Shown in pieces: positions 31,873 through 41,656 of a DNA stretch of 42,384 nucleotides (its first letter is position 1; every line of letters starts with the position of its first letter). Under the pieces are notes generated by a model. It worked only from the letters and a program-made list of their open reading frames with translations. It ran no database searches and was not told where the DNA came from. Location of the stretch: NCBI GenBank assembly GCA_937952975.1, contig CALFXX010000033.1:1-42384 (forward strand), in the 5' to 3' direction. The position numbers were made by a program, and so were the translations under genes. The DNA is from an uncultured Alcaligenaceae bacterium (GTDB taxonomy: Bacteria > Pseudomonadota > Gammaproteobacteria > Burkholderiales > Burkholderiaceae_B).

Positions 31873-33129
31873 ATGGCTGCTTCATTGACCAACGTTCGAC
31901 AATCGCTTCGCGCACCGTTCAAGGTGCGCAGTTTTTGTTTTCAATGGCCGGCTGATTTAGCAGCGTCGTTGGCCTTCGAAATGGAGATTCTGGTTCTTGG
32001 CTGGTATGTGTTAGTCGAGTCGGGTTCGGTCATGATGTTGGTGCTTTACGGGGCACTGCAATACTTTGGTTCTGTGCTGTCTCCCATGTTTGGCGTTGCC
32101 GGCGATCGTCTGGGTTACAGACGCTTATTCATGTTGACTCGAGGCGTATACACCGCGCTCGCAGCCCTGGTAATGGTGCTAGCGTTTATGGCTTTGCTGA
32201 CGCCCTATCTGGTGATCGCAGTGGCAGCGATTGTGGGCATGATTCGACCCTCAGACAACATGATGCGTTACGCGCTAGTTGGGCAGACTGTGCCGCCAGA
32301 GCAATTGACTGGCGCACTTGGGGTATCACGCATGACCGCAGATTCAGCACGGATTGCAGGAGCGCTGGCTGGGGTCGGGACGGTCGCGCAATTCGGTATG
32401 GCCGCTGCTTACGTCCTCATCGTTGGGTTGTACCTGTGTAGTTTTTTGTTTTCTTCTGGCGTGGCGGGTAAAGAACCCAGTGCGGTTACCAAGCCTGCAC
32501 GCTCGGCCTTTGCTGAGTTAATGGCGGCCTTCGAATATGTGTGGGTGCGGCCTGCGCTCCTTGGAGCAATGAGTTTGGCATTTTTAGTTAATTTTTTAGC
32601 CTTTCCTTTTACGTTGGGGCTGTTGCCTTACATCGCAAAAAATATCTTTGAGGTCGGGCAGGCCGGGCTTGGCGTGTTGAGCGCGAGTTTTGCCTTCGGT
32701 GCCTTGCTCGGGTCGTTGATGTTAGGACTGAATCGTTTTGCGTTAGGAACAGCTCGTGCCATGCTGGTCACCGCCGCTCTCTGGTTTGCCTGTTTGATGG
32801 TGTTTAGCCTTCTGACTAATTTGGCTGCCGGCATGTTCATGCTCGTGTGCACTGGCTTTGTGCAAAGTCTGAGTATGACGCCTCTGGCCGCAGTGATGTT
32901 GCGAGGCACTGAACCTGAGTTTAGAGGGCGGGTAATGGGTATGCGTATGCTGGCAATCTGGGGTTTGCCGGCGGGTCTCTTGGCCGCAGGGCCGCTCATT
33001 GATTGGTTGGGGTATCAGATGGTTGCCTTGCTCTATACCGGTGCGGGTTTGTTGCTGACCGTCGGGATCGCCAGGCAGTGGCATCGTGCGCTCTGGAACA
33101 AAGCCTCTCCGTCTAACCAACACAGTTGA
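31873..33129 (+). CDS. MFS transporter (DHA3/EntS-like exporter)
   Basis: A 418-residue inner-membrane protein with about 12 hydrophobic segments. The loop 2-3 motif reads GVAGDRLGYRRLF (about 75-87), and a second-half repeat occurs near MLRGTEPEFRGRVMGMRM, where FRGRVMG is typical of the MFS_3/enterobactin-exporter group. Substrate is unknown; drug or siderophore-like export is usual for relatives. The nearest purine-rich site (GAGGG, 31856-31860) is 12 bases from the ATG, further than ideal. The following MFS gene belongs to another subfamily, 132 bases away, so they are probably separate units. Confidence 0.88.
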   Translation: MAASLTNVRQSLRAPFKVRSFCFQWPADLAASLAFEMEILVLGWYVLVESGSVMMLVLYGALQYFGSVLSPMFGVAGDRLGYRRLFMLTRGVYTALAALVMVLAFMALLTPYLVIAVAAIVGMIRPSDNMMRYALVGQTVPPEQLTGALGVSRMTADSARIAGALAGVGTVAQFGMAAAYVLIVGLYLCSFLFSSGVAGKEPSAVTKPARSAFAELMAAFEYVWVRPALLGAMSLAFLVNFLAFPFTLGLLPYIAKNIFEVGQAGLGVLSASFAFGALLGSLMLGLNRFALGTARAMLVTAALWFACLMVFSLLTNLAAGMFMLVCTGFVQSLSMTPLAAVMLRGTEPEFRGRVMGMRMLAIWGLPAGLLAAGPLIDWLGYQMVALLYTGAGLLLTVGIARQWHRALWNKASPSNQHS

Positions 33130-33261
33130 GCGGCGGGCGCTGCCTGCACGTGTTACTGCAAGAGGCGCCGTCAGCACGCGATCGCATTCATTGCCCTGCA
33201 CGGAAAGAAACTTTGTGTTAGGGTTCTCCCTGAGACAAAAAAGAAGCGCCCAAAGAGCCCT

Positions 33262-34503
33262 ATGAAGATTTTTTACGGTTGGAAAATGGTTTTTGCAGCC
33301 GCGTCGCTGCAATTTCTGCAGTCAATGATGCTGCATCAGGCCTTCGGCGCTTATCTGAGCGTGTTGATCCAAGAAAAAGGCTGGAGCAAAACCTCGGTCT
33401 CAGCCGCCTCAGCCATGATGTCAATGGAAGCTGCCATCATCGGTCCCGTGCTCGGCTGGTTTCTTGATCGTTTTGGCTCGCGCGGCGTGATTAGAATCGG
33501 TGTCATTATGTTTGGCATTGGTTTTATGTTGTTGAGTCAAATTGAATCGCTCACGCAGTTCTATTGCGCCGTAGTGGTGATTGCGATCGGCTCATCGATG
33601 GCGGGTTATTTCCCGCTCAACGTCGGTATCATTCAGTGGTTTGAAAAAAAACGTGCGCGTGCACTGTCTATGGTTGGCTTGGGTCTGGCGTTAGGGGGCA
33701 TGTTTGTTCCGCTAGTCGCGTTTAGCATCCAAAGTAACGGGTGGCGTGTCACAGCGTTCATCTGCGGCGTTGCGGTGATCATCATCGGCTACCCGTTGGC
33801 CTGTATTTTTCGTCGTCGCCCTGAAGATTTTGGTGAAACGGTTGATGGCTTGGGCGCGAGCCGAGGCTTGGTTGATCTAAATGCCCCCGTCGAAGAAAGT
33901 AACGAGCCCGAATTCACTGCTCGACAAGCCCTACGCACTCAATCATTTTGGTTGTTGTCAGCGGGCCACGGTGTCGCACTCATTGTCGTAACGGCTGTCA
34001 ACACACACGCGATTAATCATATGCGTATCTCGTTGGGCTATACGATTTCGCAGGCAGCTGTTTACGTCACGCTGATGACGGCCTTCCAGGTAGTGGGGGT
34101 GCTCTTAGGTGGTGTACTGGGCGATAAACTACGCAAAAATCGCGTGGCCGCTTGTTGCATGTTGATGCATATGAGTGGCTTATTGATGCTGACGTATGCC
34201 GAGGGGCCTTTGATGCTCGGTTGCTTTGCCGTTTTGCACGGCTTAGCCTGGGGGATTCGCGGCCCATTTATGCAGGCGATTCGTGCCGATTACTTTGGTC
34301 GAAAATCAATTGGCATGATTCTTGGATTGTCTGCGATGCTGACTGCTGTAGGGCAAATTTCTGGTCCTCTTTTGGCCGGCATCATGGGTGACGCGACTGG
34401 TAATTATTACCTTGGGTTTACTGTCCTTGCCTTAATAGCAGGAAGTGGTTCGGCCTTGTTCTGGTTTGCAAAACCCCCTCAGATGCCCGTGAAGGGTTCC
34501 TAA
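33262..34503 (+). CDS. MFS transporter (OFA/monocarboxylate-type)
   Basis: A 413-residue, 12-segment transporter of the oxalate-formate antiporter/monocarboxylate porter type. The N-terminus FYGWKMVFAAASLQFLQSMM is the usual first helix of this subfamily. Loop motifs are GWFLDRFGSRGVIRIG (about 72-87) and the second-half GGVLGDKLRKNR (about 277-288). A long central cytoplasmic loop (about 190-225) is acidic. It precedes a Bug receptor by 73 bases and an aminotransferase beyond that, so it may move the related carboxylate, which would be an inference from position. Confidence 0.88.
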   Translation: MKIFYGWKMVFAAASLQFLQSMMLHQAFGAYLSVLIQEKGWSKTSVSAASAMMSMEAAIIGPVLGWFLDRFGSRGVIRIGVIMFGIGFMLLSQIESLTQFYCAVVVIAIGSSMAGYFPLNVGIIQWFEKKRARALSMVGLGLALGGMFVPLVAFSIQSNGWRVTAFICGVAVIIIGYPLACIFRRRPEDFGETVDGLGASRGLVDLNAPVEESNEPEFTARQALRTQSFWLLSAGHGVALIVVTAVNTHAINHMRISLGYTISQAAVYVTLMTAFQVVGVLLGGVLGDKLRKNRVAACCMLMHMSGLLMLTYAEGPLMLGCFAVLHGLAWGIRGPFMQAIRADYFGRKSIGMILGLSAMLTAVGQISGPLLAGIMGDATGNYYLGFTVLALIAGSGSALFWFAKPPQMPVKGS

Positions 34504-34576
34504 ACGAACAGTTCAACGGTTATGCTTAGTCTCTGGCGAGGTAGAAAACAAAAAACGACGGTTGAGGCAGAGACAA

Positions 34577-35584
34577 ATGAATAAAAATATTTTCAATATC
34601 GCAACGAAAACATTGCGATGTATCTGTTTACCAGTGGTCGCTGGGCTGTTTGCTGGAGCATGGTCGCAAGCAACAGCACAAACTTGGCCGAGTAAATCTG
34701 TGCATTTGATTGTTGGGTTTGCACCGGGCGGCGGCACCGATATCGTGGCGCGAGCGCTTAGCGTGCCCATGACGGCTGCGTTAGGGCAGTCAATCATTGT
34801 TGAAAATAAAGCGGGTGCAGCGGGTACGATTGCTGCAGATAACGTTGCAAAGTCGGCGCCTGATGGCTACACCTTGTTGATGGGGCATTCGAATTCAAAT
34901 GCCATTTCACCGTTTGTTTTAAAAAATATTCCCTACAACCCCGCGACAGACTTTACCCCTATCACGTACCTCGGCTACGTACCCAACGTGTTAGTCGTCA
35001 ATATGTCGGTACCCGTAAATTCAGTTGCGGAGTTGATCCTGCTCGCCAAGTCTAAGCCTGGCGTTTTGACGTATGGATCGTCTGGTATCGGCAGCACGCA
35101 ACATCTGGCCGGCGCCTTGTTTTCGCAAATCGCGGGGATCTCGCTGAATCACATCCCGTACAAAGGAAGTGGTCAGGCAATCATCGATTTACTCGCTGGG
35201 CAAATTACGATGAATTTCGATACCTTGCCGCCGGTGCTTGAACAGATCCGGACTGGCAAACTCAAAGCGCTTGCGATTTCAACGCCAGCCCGTTTACCGC
35301 AGTTATCAAATATTCCAACCTTCACTGAAGTCGGGATTAAGGGTTTTGATGTCACAAACTGGTACTCAATCATGGGCCCCAAAGGGATGCCCGCAGCTCT
35401 CGTGACACAGATTGATCAAGCGGTTAAAGCAGCGATGGCTGACCCTAAAACGAAAAAGACTCTTGAAGAGCAGGGCTTGCAAACTGTCGGTGCAGCGACT
35501 CCAGAGGCGTTTTCTGCGTTTGTGCAAGATGAATTACTCAAATACAAACAACTTATTCAAACCCTCAATATCAAAGCTGATTAG
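34577..35584 (+). CDS. Bug/TctC-family periplasmic substrate-binding protein
   Basis: A 335-residue Bug receptor. ATG 34577 is preferred because GAGG (34564-34567) precedes it and the product begins MNKNIFNIATK; a TTG 15 bases upstream overlaps the ribosome site. The signal peptide is about 34 residues, ending SQATA before QTWPSK. Motifs are VGFAPGGGTDIVAR, ENKAGAAG, APDGYTLLMG, GSSGIGSTQHLAGALF and HIPYKGSGQA. It ends five bases before the aminotransferase start, so the two are almost certainly co-transcribed and its ligand may be an amine or amino acid, or the matching keto acid. Confidence 0.93.
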   Translation: MNKNIFNIATKTLRCICLPVVAGLFAGAWSQATAQTWPSKSVHLIVGFAPGGGTDIVARALSVPMTAALGQSIIVENKAGAAGTIAADNVAKSAPDGYTLLMGHSNSNAISPFVLKNIPYNPATDFTPITYLGYVPNVLVVNMSVPVNSVAELILLAKSKPGVLTYGSSGIGSTQHLAGALFSQIAGISLNHIPYKGSGQAIIDLLAGQITMNFDTLPPVLEQIRTGKLKALAISTPARLPQLSNIPTFTEVGIKGFDVTNWYSIMGPKGMPAALVTQIDQAVKAAMADPKTKKTLEEQGLQTVGAATPEAFSAFVQDELLKYKQLIQTLNIKAD

Positions 35585-35589
35585 CGATC

Positions 35590-36915
35590 ATGTCAAATGT
35601 CTTTCATCGTTCGCCTCGACAAAAACTGCCCACGGTTGTTGCTGGCCGCGGTATTGAATTGATTGACAGCACGGGTAAGCATTATCTTGACGCCTCAGGT
35701 GGTGCAGCCGTGTCATGCTTAGGGCATAGCCATCCTCAAGTTGTACGTGCAATTCAGCAACAGCTTGATCACATTGCCTACGCGCATACCTCATTTTTTA
35801 CGAACGATCCTGCCGAGCAACTTGCTACGACGCTTGCGCAGGCTGCCCCAGGTGAATTGAATCATGTGTTCTTTGTTTCAAGTGGCTCTGAGGCGATCGA
35901 GGCCTCACTAAAGTTAGCGCGACAGTATTTTGTTGAGCGTGGCGAAACCCAGCGCAGGCACTTCATTGCGCGTCGCCAAAGTTATCACGGCAATACCCTT
36001 GGCGCCTTAGCGATCGGTGGTAATGCGGGTCGACGCGAACCCTTTCTTCCGTTACTCGTACAGGCGCACCATGTCTCGCCCTGTTATGCGTATCGAGAGC
36101 AACGCGAGTACGAAGATGACTCGCAGTATGCTCAACGTTTGGCAGATGAACTTGAAGCGAAGATCGTTGAATTAGGGCCCGAGACGGTGGCGGCGTTTGT
36201 CGCAGAGACGGTTGTCGGGGCAACGGCCGGGGCCATTGCACCAGTGGGTGATTATTTGAAACGGATTCGTACAGTGTGCGACCGTTATGGTGTTTTATTC
36301 ATTCTGGATGAAGTGATGTCTGGCATGGGACGAACCGGCCATCACTTTGCGTGTGCCGAAGATCAGGTAGCCCCCGATATTATTGCCATTGCAAAAGGTC
36401 TTGGCGCAGGGTATCAGCCCATTGGCGCCATGATTGCCTCTACTCGTATTTATGACACGATTGTTCAGGGCAGTGGTTTTTTTCAACATGGGCACACCTA
36501 TGTCGCCCATGTGGCGGCGTGCGCAGGCGCACTCGCGGTGCAGCGTGTGATCCAAGAAGAGAATTTATTGAATAACGTGAAAGTGCGTGGCGAACAATTG
36601 CGTCAACTGTTGCGAGAACAATTTTCTACGCATCCTCACGTAGGCGATGTGCGCGGTAGAGGCTTATTCATCGGTGTCGAGTTTGTGCAAGACCGTCTCA
36701 GCAAAGCCTCTTTTGATCCTCAGTTAAAAATATACGCTCAGCTCAAAGCGAGTGGAATGCAGCACGGCATACTGACATACCCCTCAGGTGGTACGGTAGA
36801 CGGTGTGAGAGGCGATCACGTGCTGTTGGCACCGCCTTTTATTTGCACTGAGAGCGACATTGAACGGATTGGCGAGCTGTTTAGTCGAGCGGTGCAAAAA
36901 GTACTGCCAAACTAA
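35590..36915 (+). CDS. Class-III PLP-dependent aminotransferase
   Basis: A 441-residue cytoplasmic aminotransferase of the omega-amino acid/GABA/beta-alanine-pyruvate class. GSEAIEASLKLAR is the phosphate-cup helix, D240 in FILDEVMSG holds the pyridine nitrogen, and K269 in AIAKGLGAG forms the Schiff base. GDVRGRGLFIGVEFV near the C-terminal domain start is conserved, and the length fits the class. Donor specificity (for example beta-alanine, putrescine or a chiral amine) cannot be read. It is coupled to the preceding Bug gene, and its stop is 24 bases from the opposing outer-membrane efflux gene. Confidence 0.92.
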   Translation: MSNVFHRSPRQKLPTVVAGRGIELIDSTGKHYLDASGGAAVSCLGHSHPQVVRAIQQQLDHIAYAHTSFFTNDPAEQLATTLAQAAPGELNHVFFVSSGSEAIEASLKLARQYFVERGETQRRHFIARRQSYHGNTLGALAIGGNAGRREPFLPLLVQAHHVSPCYAYREQREYEDDSQYAQRLADELEAKIVELGPETVAAFVAETVVGATAGAIAPVGDYLKRIRTVCDRYGVLFILDEVMSGMGRTGHHFACAEDQVAPDIIAIAKGLGAGYQPIGAMIASTRIYDTIVQGSGFFQHGHTYVAHVAACAGALAVQRVIQEENLLNNVKVRGEQLRQLLREQFSTHPHVGDVRGRGLFIGVEFVQDRLSKASFDPQLKIYAQLKASGMQHGILTYPSGGTVDGVRGDHVLLAPPFICTESDIERIGELFSRAVQKVLPN

Positions 36916-36939
36916 AAGTTATATCTCCCACTTCCAGTA

Positions 36940-38409
36940 CTACTCCCAAGCACCGCCGAGCGATTGAAATAGAGCGGCGGTATCGGTAAGTCGATTTGCT
37001 TGCGCACCGATTCGAGTGACTGTTGTTTGCCGATAAGCCTGCTCGGCCAAAAGCAGCGCGAAGGCATTGACTGCTCCGGCAGCGAGTTGCTGCTGCGTTA
37101 AGTCAAGTGTCTTTTTAGCGGCTGCTTCTGCGCGGACTGCAGCCGCTAAGGTTTTAGCGTCTTCGTCCAGCGCGTATAACGTATCGGCAATATTTTGAAA
37201 TGCGCTCAATACCGTTGAGCGATATTGGGCGCCTGCTTGCTCGAGGCCGGCCTCTGCTGCGACTTGTCGATACTTTAGCGTTCCAAAATCAAAAACGGTC
37301 TGAGTAATGTTTCCCGATAGCCCCCAAAATTGATTGCTGCTATTGAACATTTGATTAAACGGAACGGCCGCACCACCAAAAATCGCTGAAAGTGAAATTT
37401 GCGGCAATCTGCTTGCGATTGCAACGCCAACAAGGGCACTGGCCGAGTGGAGCTGAGCCTCTGCGGCGCGTACATCCGGCCGCTGGTCGACGATTTGCGA
37501 GGGCAGGCTTAAAGGAAGGGAGGTCGGTAATTTAAGTTCATCGATATCAAAATCATCTAGGCCGGCTTGCGACGGCATAGAGCCAGTCAACACCGCAAGC
37601 TGATTGCGAGTTTGCTCAAGTTGCTTACGAATGGCAGGCAATAACTGTTCATTTTGCGCCAGTACGGTCTCTTGCGCTGCCACGTCAATGCGTGAAACGT
37701 GTCCAATCACTTCTTGTTGTTTTAGCAACTCCAGTGAACGCTTGCTGGCAGCAATGATGTCTAGTGTCGCTTTAAGCTGGGCTTGCAAAGCGCTTTGGGC
37801 AACAACAGCCGAGACGATATTGGTGACCAGCGACAGTTTTGCGGCATCAAGTAAAAACTTTTGATTTTCTGCTTGGGCCTCAAGAGACTCTAGTGTTCGG
37901 CGATTCAGTCCAAACACGTCGAGCGAAAATCCCACAGAGACCTGGGCCGTGTTTAACGTAAAGGGACTGTCACCAGAGTTGAGTACCGGTGCGATTGTGC
38001 TAGAGGTTGCTTGTCGTGTTGGTGCGAGGCTGGCTTGTATCGTTGGAAAAAAGTAGCCTCGTTGCGCAGAGGCGTACGCTTGACTTTGTTTAAGCGCAGC
38101 ACGAGCAGCATCAATTGTCGGATTGTTTTTCAGTGCCAGCTCTATGAGCGCACTAAGCTGCACAGAGCCATAGAGTTTCCACCAGTCCGCTTGACGAGGC
38201 GCAACACGATCAAAGGTTTGGGTGGCCCCAGTTGGGCCGTGGCTCGAAACCGTTGTTGCAATGGTATCGCGTGTCAAGGCGGTAGTTTGAGGTGCTGCAG
38301 GACGCGAAAAATCCGGGCCCACTGCACAGCCGCCTAGCATTAGACAGAGCGCAATTAGGCTTTGACGCTTGAGCCGTTTACCGCTGTGCTTTGGTATGAC
38401 TTCGCTCAT
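36940..38409 (-). CDS. Outer-membrane efflux lipoprotein (NodT/OprM/TolC-like)
   Basis: A 489-residue outer-membrane channel of the RND factor type. The lipobox LGGC gives lipidated C28, followed by AVGPDFSRP, the usual start of NodT-family lipoproteins. Two OEP repeats are visible (about 80-265 and 290-480), with long heptad-like helices such as LALKNNPTIDAARAALKQSQ in the first and EQAYRQTTVTRIGAQANRLT in the second. Its ATG directly abuts the TAG of the pump gene (38410-38412). It completes a tripartite efflux operon in the order adaptor-pump-channel. Confidence 0.92.
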   Translation of the reverse strand: MSEVIPKHSGKRLKRQSLIALCLMLGGCAVGPDFSRPAAPQTTALTRDTIATTVSSHGPTGATQTFDRVAPRQADWWKLYGSVQLSALIELALKNNPTIDAARAALKQSQAYASAQRGYFFPTIQASLAPTRQATSSTIAPVLNSGDSPFTLNTAQVSVGFSLDVFGLNRRTLESLEAQAENQKFLLDAAKLSLVTNIVSAVVAQSALQAQLKATLDIIAASKRSLELLKQQEVIGHVSRIDVAAQETVLAQNEQLLPAIRKQLEQTRNQLAVLTGSMPSQAGLDDFDIDELKLPTSLPLSLPSQIVDQRPDVRAAEAQLHSASALVGVAIASRLPQISLSAIFGGAAVPFNQMFNSSNQFWGLSGNITQTVFDFGTLKYRQVAAEAGLEQAGAQYRSTVLSAFQNIADTLYALDEDAKTLAAAVRAEAAAKKTLDLTQQQLAAGAVNAFALLLAEQAYRQTTVTRIGAQANRLTDTAALFQSLGGAWE

Positions 38410-41400
38410 CTATTGATCCCCACGCAACGATTGGCGTTCAATTTTTCGCTTCTTTCGCCGATCAGACCATTGCATGACGATGACCTGTAAAGCGGGTGCC
38501 ACGATAAGTAACATGATGGGGCCCAGCAACATACCCCCCACAACGACAACCGCCAGCGGCTTTTGCACTTCACTGCCGATGCCGTTTGAAAGCGCCGCTG
38601 GTAAGAGTCCGATGCAGGCAGAGAGTGCTGTCATTAACATCGGGCGCATCCGTTGGTCGGCAGCTTCATACATTGCTTGCACCGAATCTTTACCTTGTGC
38701 AACGAGCTCATTGAAATAGCTGATCACCAAAATTCCGTTCATCACAGACACGCCAAAAAGCGACACAAAACCAATGGCGGCTGAGATGCTCATGTTTAGA
38801 CCAGACACATATAAAGCGATGATGCCCCCGGCGATTGAAAACGGAATGGCCGCTATGGTCAGTAAGCTGTCTCTTAGTGAGTTGAAAAGGGTATAGAGCA
38901 AAATCAAGATGATGGCTAAGGCAATTGGCAGTACTACCTGCAAGCGAGCTTTCGCTTGTTGTAACTCTTCAAACTCTCCAGCCCAGTCAAAACGATAGCC
39001 GGTTGGTAGCGCTACATTCTTCTCTAAACGGCTTTGAGCTTCGGCAACCGTGCTTCCCAAATCGCGACCGCGTACGCTGAATTTGATTGGAATGTAGCGT
39101 TGATTACGTTCGTGAAATATGTACGAAGCCCCTGTTTCTAGTGTGATGGTCGCAATCTCAGATAGGGGGATATAGGTGATCCCGCCCGCGGCGTTGGAGT
39201 AGCTGATTTTTAAACTGCGAATCGCTTCAATATCTGAACGATCACGCGCTGCGAGTCGAACCGTTAGGCCAAACTGGCGGTCGCCTTCAAGCACAGTTGT
39301 CGCTTGATAGCCACCAGTCGCAGCCTGAATAATTGAATTGACGTCACCGGTATTTAATCCAAAACGAGCCGATTTTTCACGGTCAATTTTAATATTTAAG
39401 TTTGGTTGTCCCAACACATGGAATACGCCAAGATCTTCAACGCCTTTGATCCCGTTCATTTCATGTAAGACTTGATCAGCGAGCTTCTCTAGCACGGCCA
39501 AATCAGGGCCGATAATTTTTACAGAATTTGCACCTTTGACACCCGACAAGCCCTCTTCGACGTTGTCTTGAATGTATTGCGAGAAATTAAATTCGATACC
39601 CGGAAACTGAGAGTAAAACTCTTGCTGTACATCAGCGACCAACATACTCTTCACGTAGCCGCTGCGCCACTCTTCAAAGGGTTTGAGTGTGACAAAGAGC
39701 TCGACGTTGTAAAAACCAGCCGCATCGCTGCCATCATCAGGCCGACCATGTTGTGAAACGACCGTAATGACCTCAGGATGCGTCTTGAGGATCTCACGCA
39801 TTTTTTTGACTTGTTCAACACCGGCCTCTAACGAAATGGTAGAGGGCATTGACGCTCGGATCCAAAGGTTGCCTTCTTCTAGAGCAGGCAAAAATTCAGT
39901 ACCGATGCGCGGAAATAAAAGCATTGAAACCACAAGAAATGCAAGACCAAGACCGACCGTCGTTTTGCGTTTTTCTAAGGCCCAACGCAATATCGGCCGA
40001 TAGCTGTTGCGTATGGCGTGAACAATCACGGTTTCTTTTTCGTGAATGACCTTGGGTAACAGCAGCGAGGATAAAACAGGCGTGAGTGTGAAGGTCGCGA
40101 ATAAAGCTCCCACGAGGGCATAGGCATAGGTGCGTGCCATAGGGTTAAATATTTGACCTTCAACGCCTTGCATCGTGAATAGCGGGATAAACGCCGCCAC
40201 AGTGATCGCTGACGAAAACAACACCGACCGATCGACCTGGGTCGCGCTCAGCATAATCATCTTGAGACGATGGCTCCAGCCATGTTGAGTCTGCTGAGTC
40301 GCTGCAGCTTTTGCATCACTTGACTGGCTATCACCGATTAACTGCCGTTGTTCTGCTTCAGATTTTTGAAAATTTCTAAAAATGTTTTCAACCAAAATCA
40401 CTGCTGAGTCGACAATAATGCCAAAGTCGACGGCCCCAACGGATAACAGATTTGCGGACTCGCCCAGCATCACCAAGATCATGATGCTAAAAAATAGGGC
40501 AACTGGAATGTTGGCGCTTACGATAATTGCGCTGCGTAAATCGCCCAAAAAGATCCACTGAATCAAAAATACCAAAAGGCAACCAAAGACGAGGTTGTGT
40601 AAAACGGTGTGTGTGGTGACATTTACTAGGCTGCTGCGTTCGTAATAAGGCTCAATTTTTACGCCTGGCGGCAAGACGCTGCCAGAATTGATACGGTCGA
40701 CCTCGGTTTTAACTCTACCAATGACGTCATTTGTTTGCTGGGTGCGGTTCATGACGACTACACCGGTGACGACATCGTCTTCGTTATTTTTTCCGGCACG
40801 ACCTAAGCGCGGTGCATAGCCGACGGACACTTGGGCAACATCCTTAATGAGAACAGGAACGGTGCCCGTCTGGCTAAGCACAATATTTTCGATGTCAGCC
40901 GGATCTGAGATGAGCCCCAGACCGCGCACGTTGACTGATTGCTGCCCGATGTTGACAGTTCTGCCGCCTACGTTCGTATTTGAGTTCGAGATGGCGGTAA
41001 TGAGTTGGGGGACGGTAACGTTATAGCCCTCAAGTTTTTGTAAATCGGCCTGTACTTGATACTCTTTTGTCGTGCCACCCCAAGTCACGACTTGGGCCAC
41101 ACCTGGAATCGATAGCAGGCGTTTTGTGATTACCCAATCTTGTAGGGTGCGTAAGTTTGTTAAGCCAAAATGTTCAGGTCCAACGACCTGGTAGCGCAGA
41201 ATCTCGCCCACCAAGCTTGATGCTTGTATTTGTGGCTGTACATTGTTTGGTAAGTTCACCTTTTGCTGCAAATTCAATGCGGCTTGCGTGTAGGCAAAAT
41301 AGTAGTCGACACCATACTTAAACGTGACGCGTACAAACGATAAGCCGTAGAACGAGGTTGAACGAATGATGTCTACGCCAGGAGTCGTTGCCAAGCCAAT

Positions 41401-41610
41401 TTCTAGCGGACGCGTGTAATAAAGCTCCATCTCTTCGGCTGATAAACCCGGAGCTTGGGCCGTAATTTCTAAAATAACCGGCGCTGGGTTTGGATAGGCT
41501 TCAATATTTAATTTCGTGAAGCTGATTAAGCCTCCGACAATGAAGACTACCAAGCCGCAAATAACAATTGAGCGCTTGGATAATGCAAAGGAAATCAGAC
41601 TACGAAGCAA
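38410..41610 (-). CDS. RND efflux pump, heavy-metal (CzcA/CusA) subfamily
   Basis: A 1066-residue inner-membrane antiporter with the standard 12-helix, two-porter-domain layout. The fourth-helix motif DFGIIVDSAVILVEN places D395, D401 and E408 with the same spacing as CzcA D402/D408/E415, the proton-relay triad of the HME subfamily; drug-type pumps have a different DD motif. The start codon is TTG 41610 with AAGG six bases upstream. The metal, if any, cannot be stated, and no two-component regulator or metal chaperone lies in the window. It follows the adaptor gene by 46 bases. Confidence 0.92.
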   Translation of the reverse strand: MLRSLISFALSKRSIVICGLVVFIVGGLISFTKLNIEAYPNPAPVILEITAQAPGLSAEEMELYYTRPLEIGLATTPGVDIIRSTSFYGLSFVRVTFKYGVDYYFAYTQAALNLQQKVNLPNNVQPQIQASSLVGEILRYQVVGPEHFGLTNLRTLQDWVITKRLLSIPGVAQVVTWGGTTKEYQVQADLQKLEGYNVTVPQLITAISNSNTNVGGRTVNIGQQSVNVRGLGLISDPADIENIVLSQTGTVPVLIKDVAQVSVGYAPRLGRAGKNNEDDVVTGVVVMNRTQQTNDVIGRVKTEVDRINSGSVLPPGVKIEPYYERSSLVNVTTHTVLHNLVFGCLLVFLIQWIFLGDLRSAIIVSANIPVALFFSIMILVMLGESANLLSVGAVDFGIIVDSAVILVENIFRNFQKSEAEQRQLIGDSQSSDAKAAATQQTQHGWSHRLKMIMLSATQVDRSVLFSSAITVAAFIPLFTMQGVEGQIFNPMARTYAYALVGALFATFTLTPVLSSLLLPKVIHEKETVIVHAIRNSYRPILRWALEKRKTTVGLGLAFLVVSMLLFPRIGTEFLPALEEGNLWIRASMPSTISLEAGVEQVKKMREILKTHPEVITVVSQHGRPDDGSDAAGFYNVELFVTLKPFEEWRSGYVKSMLVADVQQEFYSQFPGIEFNFSQYIQDNVEEGLSGVKGANSVKIIGPDLAVLEKLADQVLHEMNGIKGVEDLGVFHVLGQPNLNIKIDREKSARFGLNTGDVNSIIQAATGGYQATTVLEGDRQFGLTVRLAARDRSDIEAIRSLKISYSNAAGGITYIPLSEIATITLETGASYIFHERNQRYIPIKFSVRGRDLGSTVAEAQSRLEKNVALPTGYRFDWAGEFEELQQAKARLQVVLPIALAIILILLYTLFNSLRDSLLTIAAIPFSIAGGIIALYVSGLNMSISAAIGFVSLFGVSVMNGILVISYFNELVAQGKDSVQAMYEAADQRMRPMLMTALSACIGLLPAALSNGIGSEVQKPLAVVVVGGMLLGPIMLLIVAPALQVIVMQWSDRRKKRKIERQSLRGDQ

Positions 41611-41656
41611 GGGATGCCTTTACGCGTTTAAGTATCGGGAGTGTGTGAAAAAAAAT

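Noticed and set aside
31862..31888. Small 8-codon frame with a GAGGG site just before the first MFS start.
   Set aside because: Its ribosome site is only one base from the ATG, and the frame is too short to support as a leader peptide without other evidence.
33146..33205. Repeated CCTGCACG in the gap between the two MFS genes.
   Set aside because: Only eight bases are shared and there is no symmetry or matching context; likely chance.
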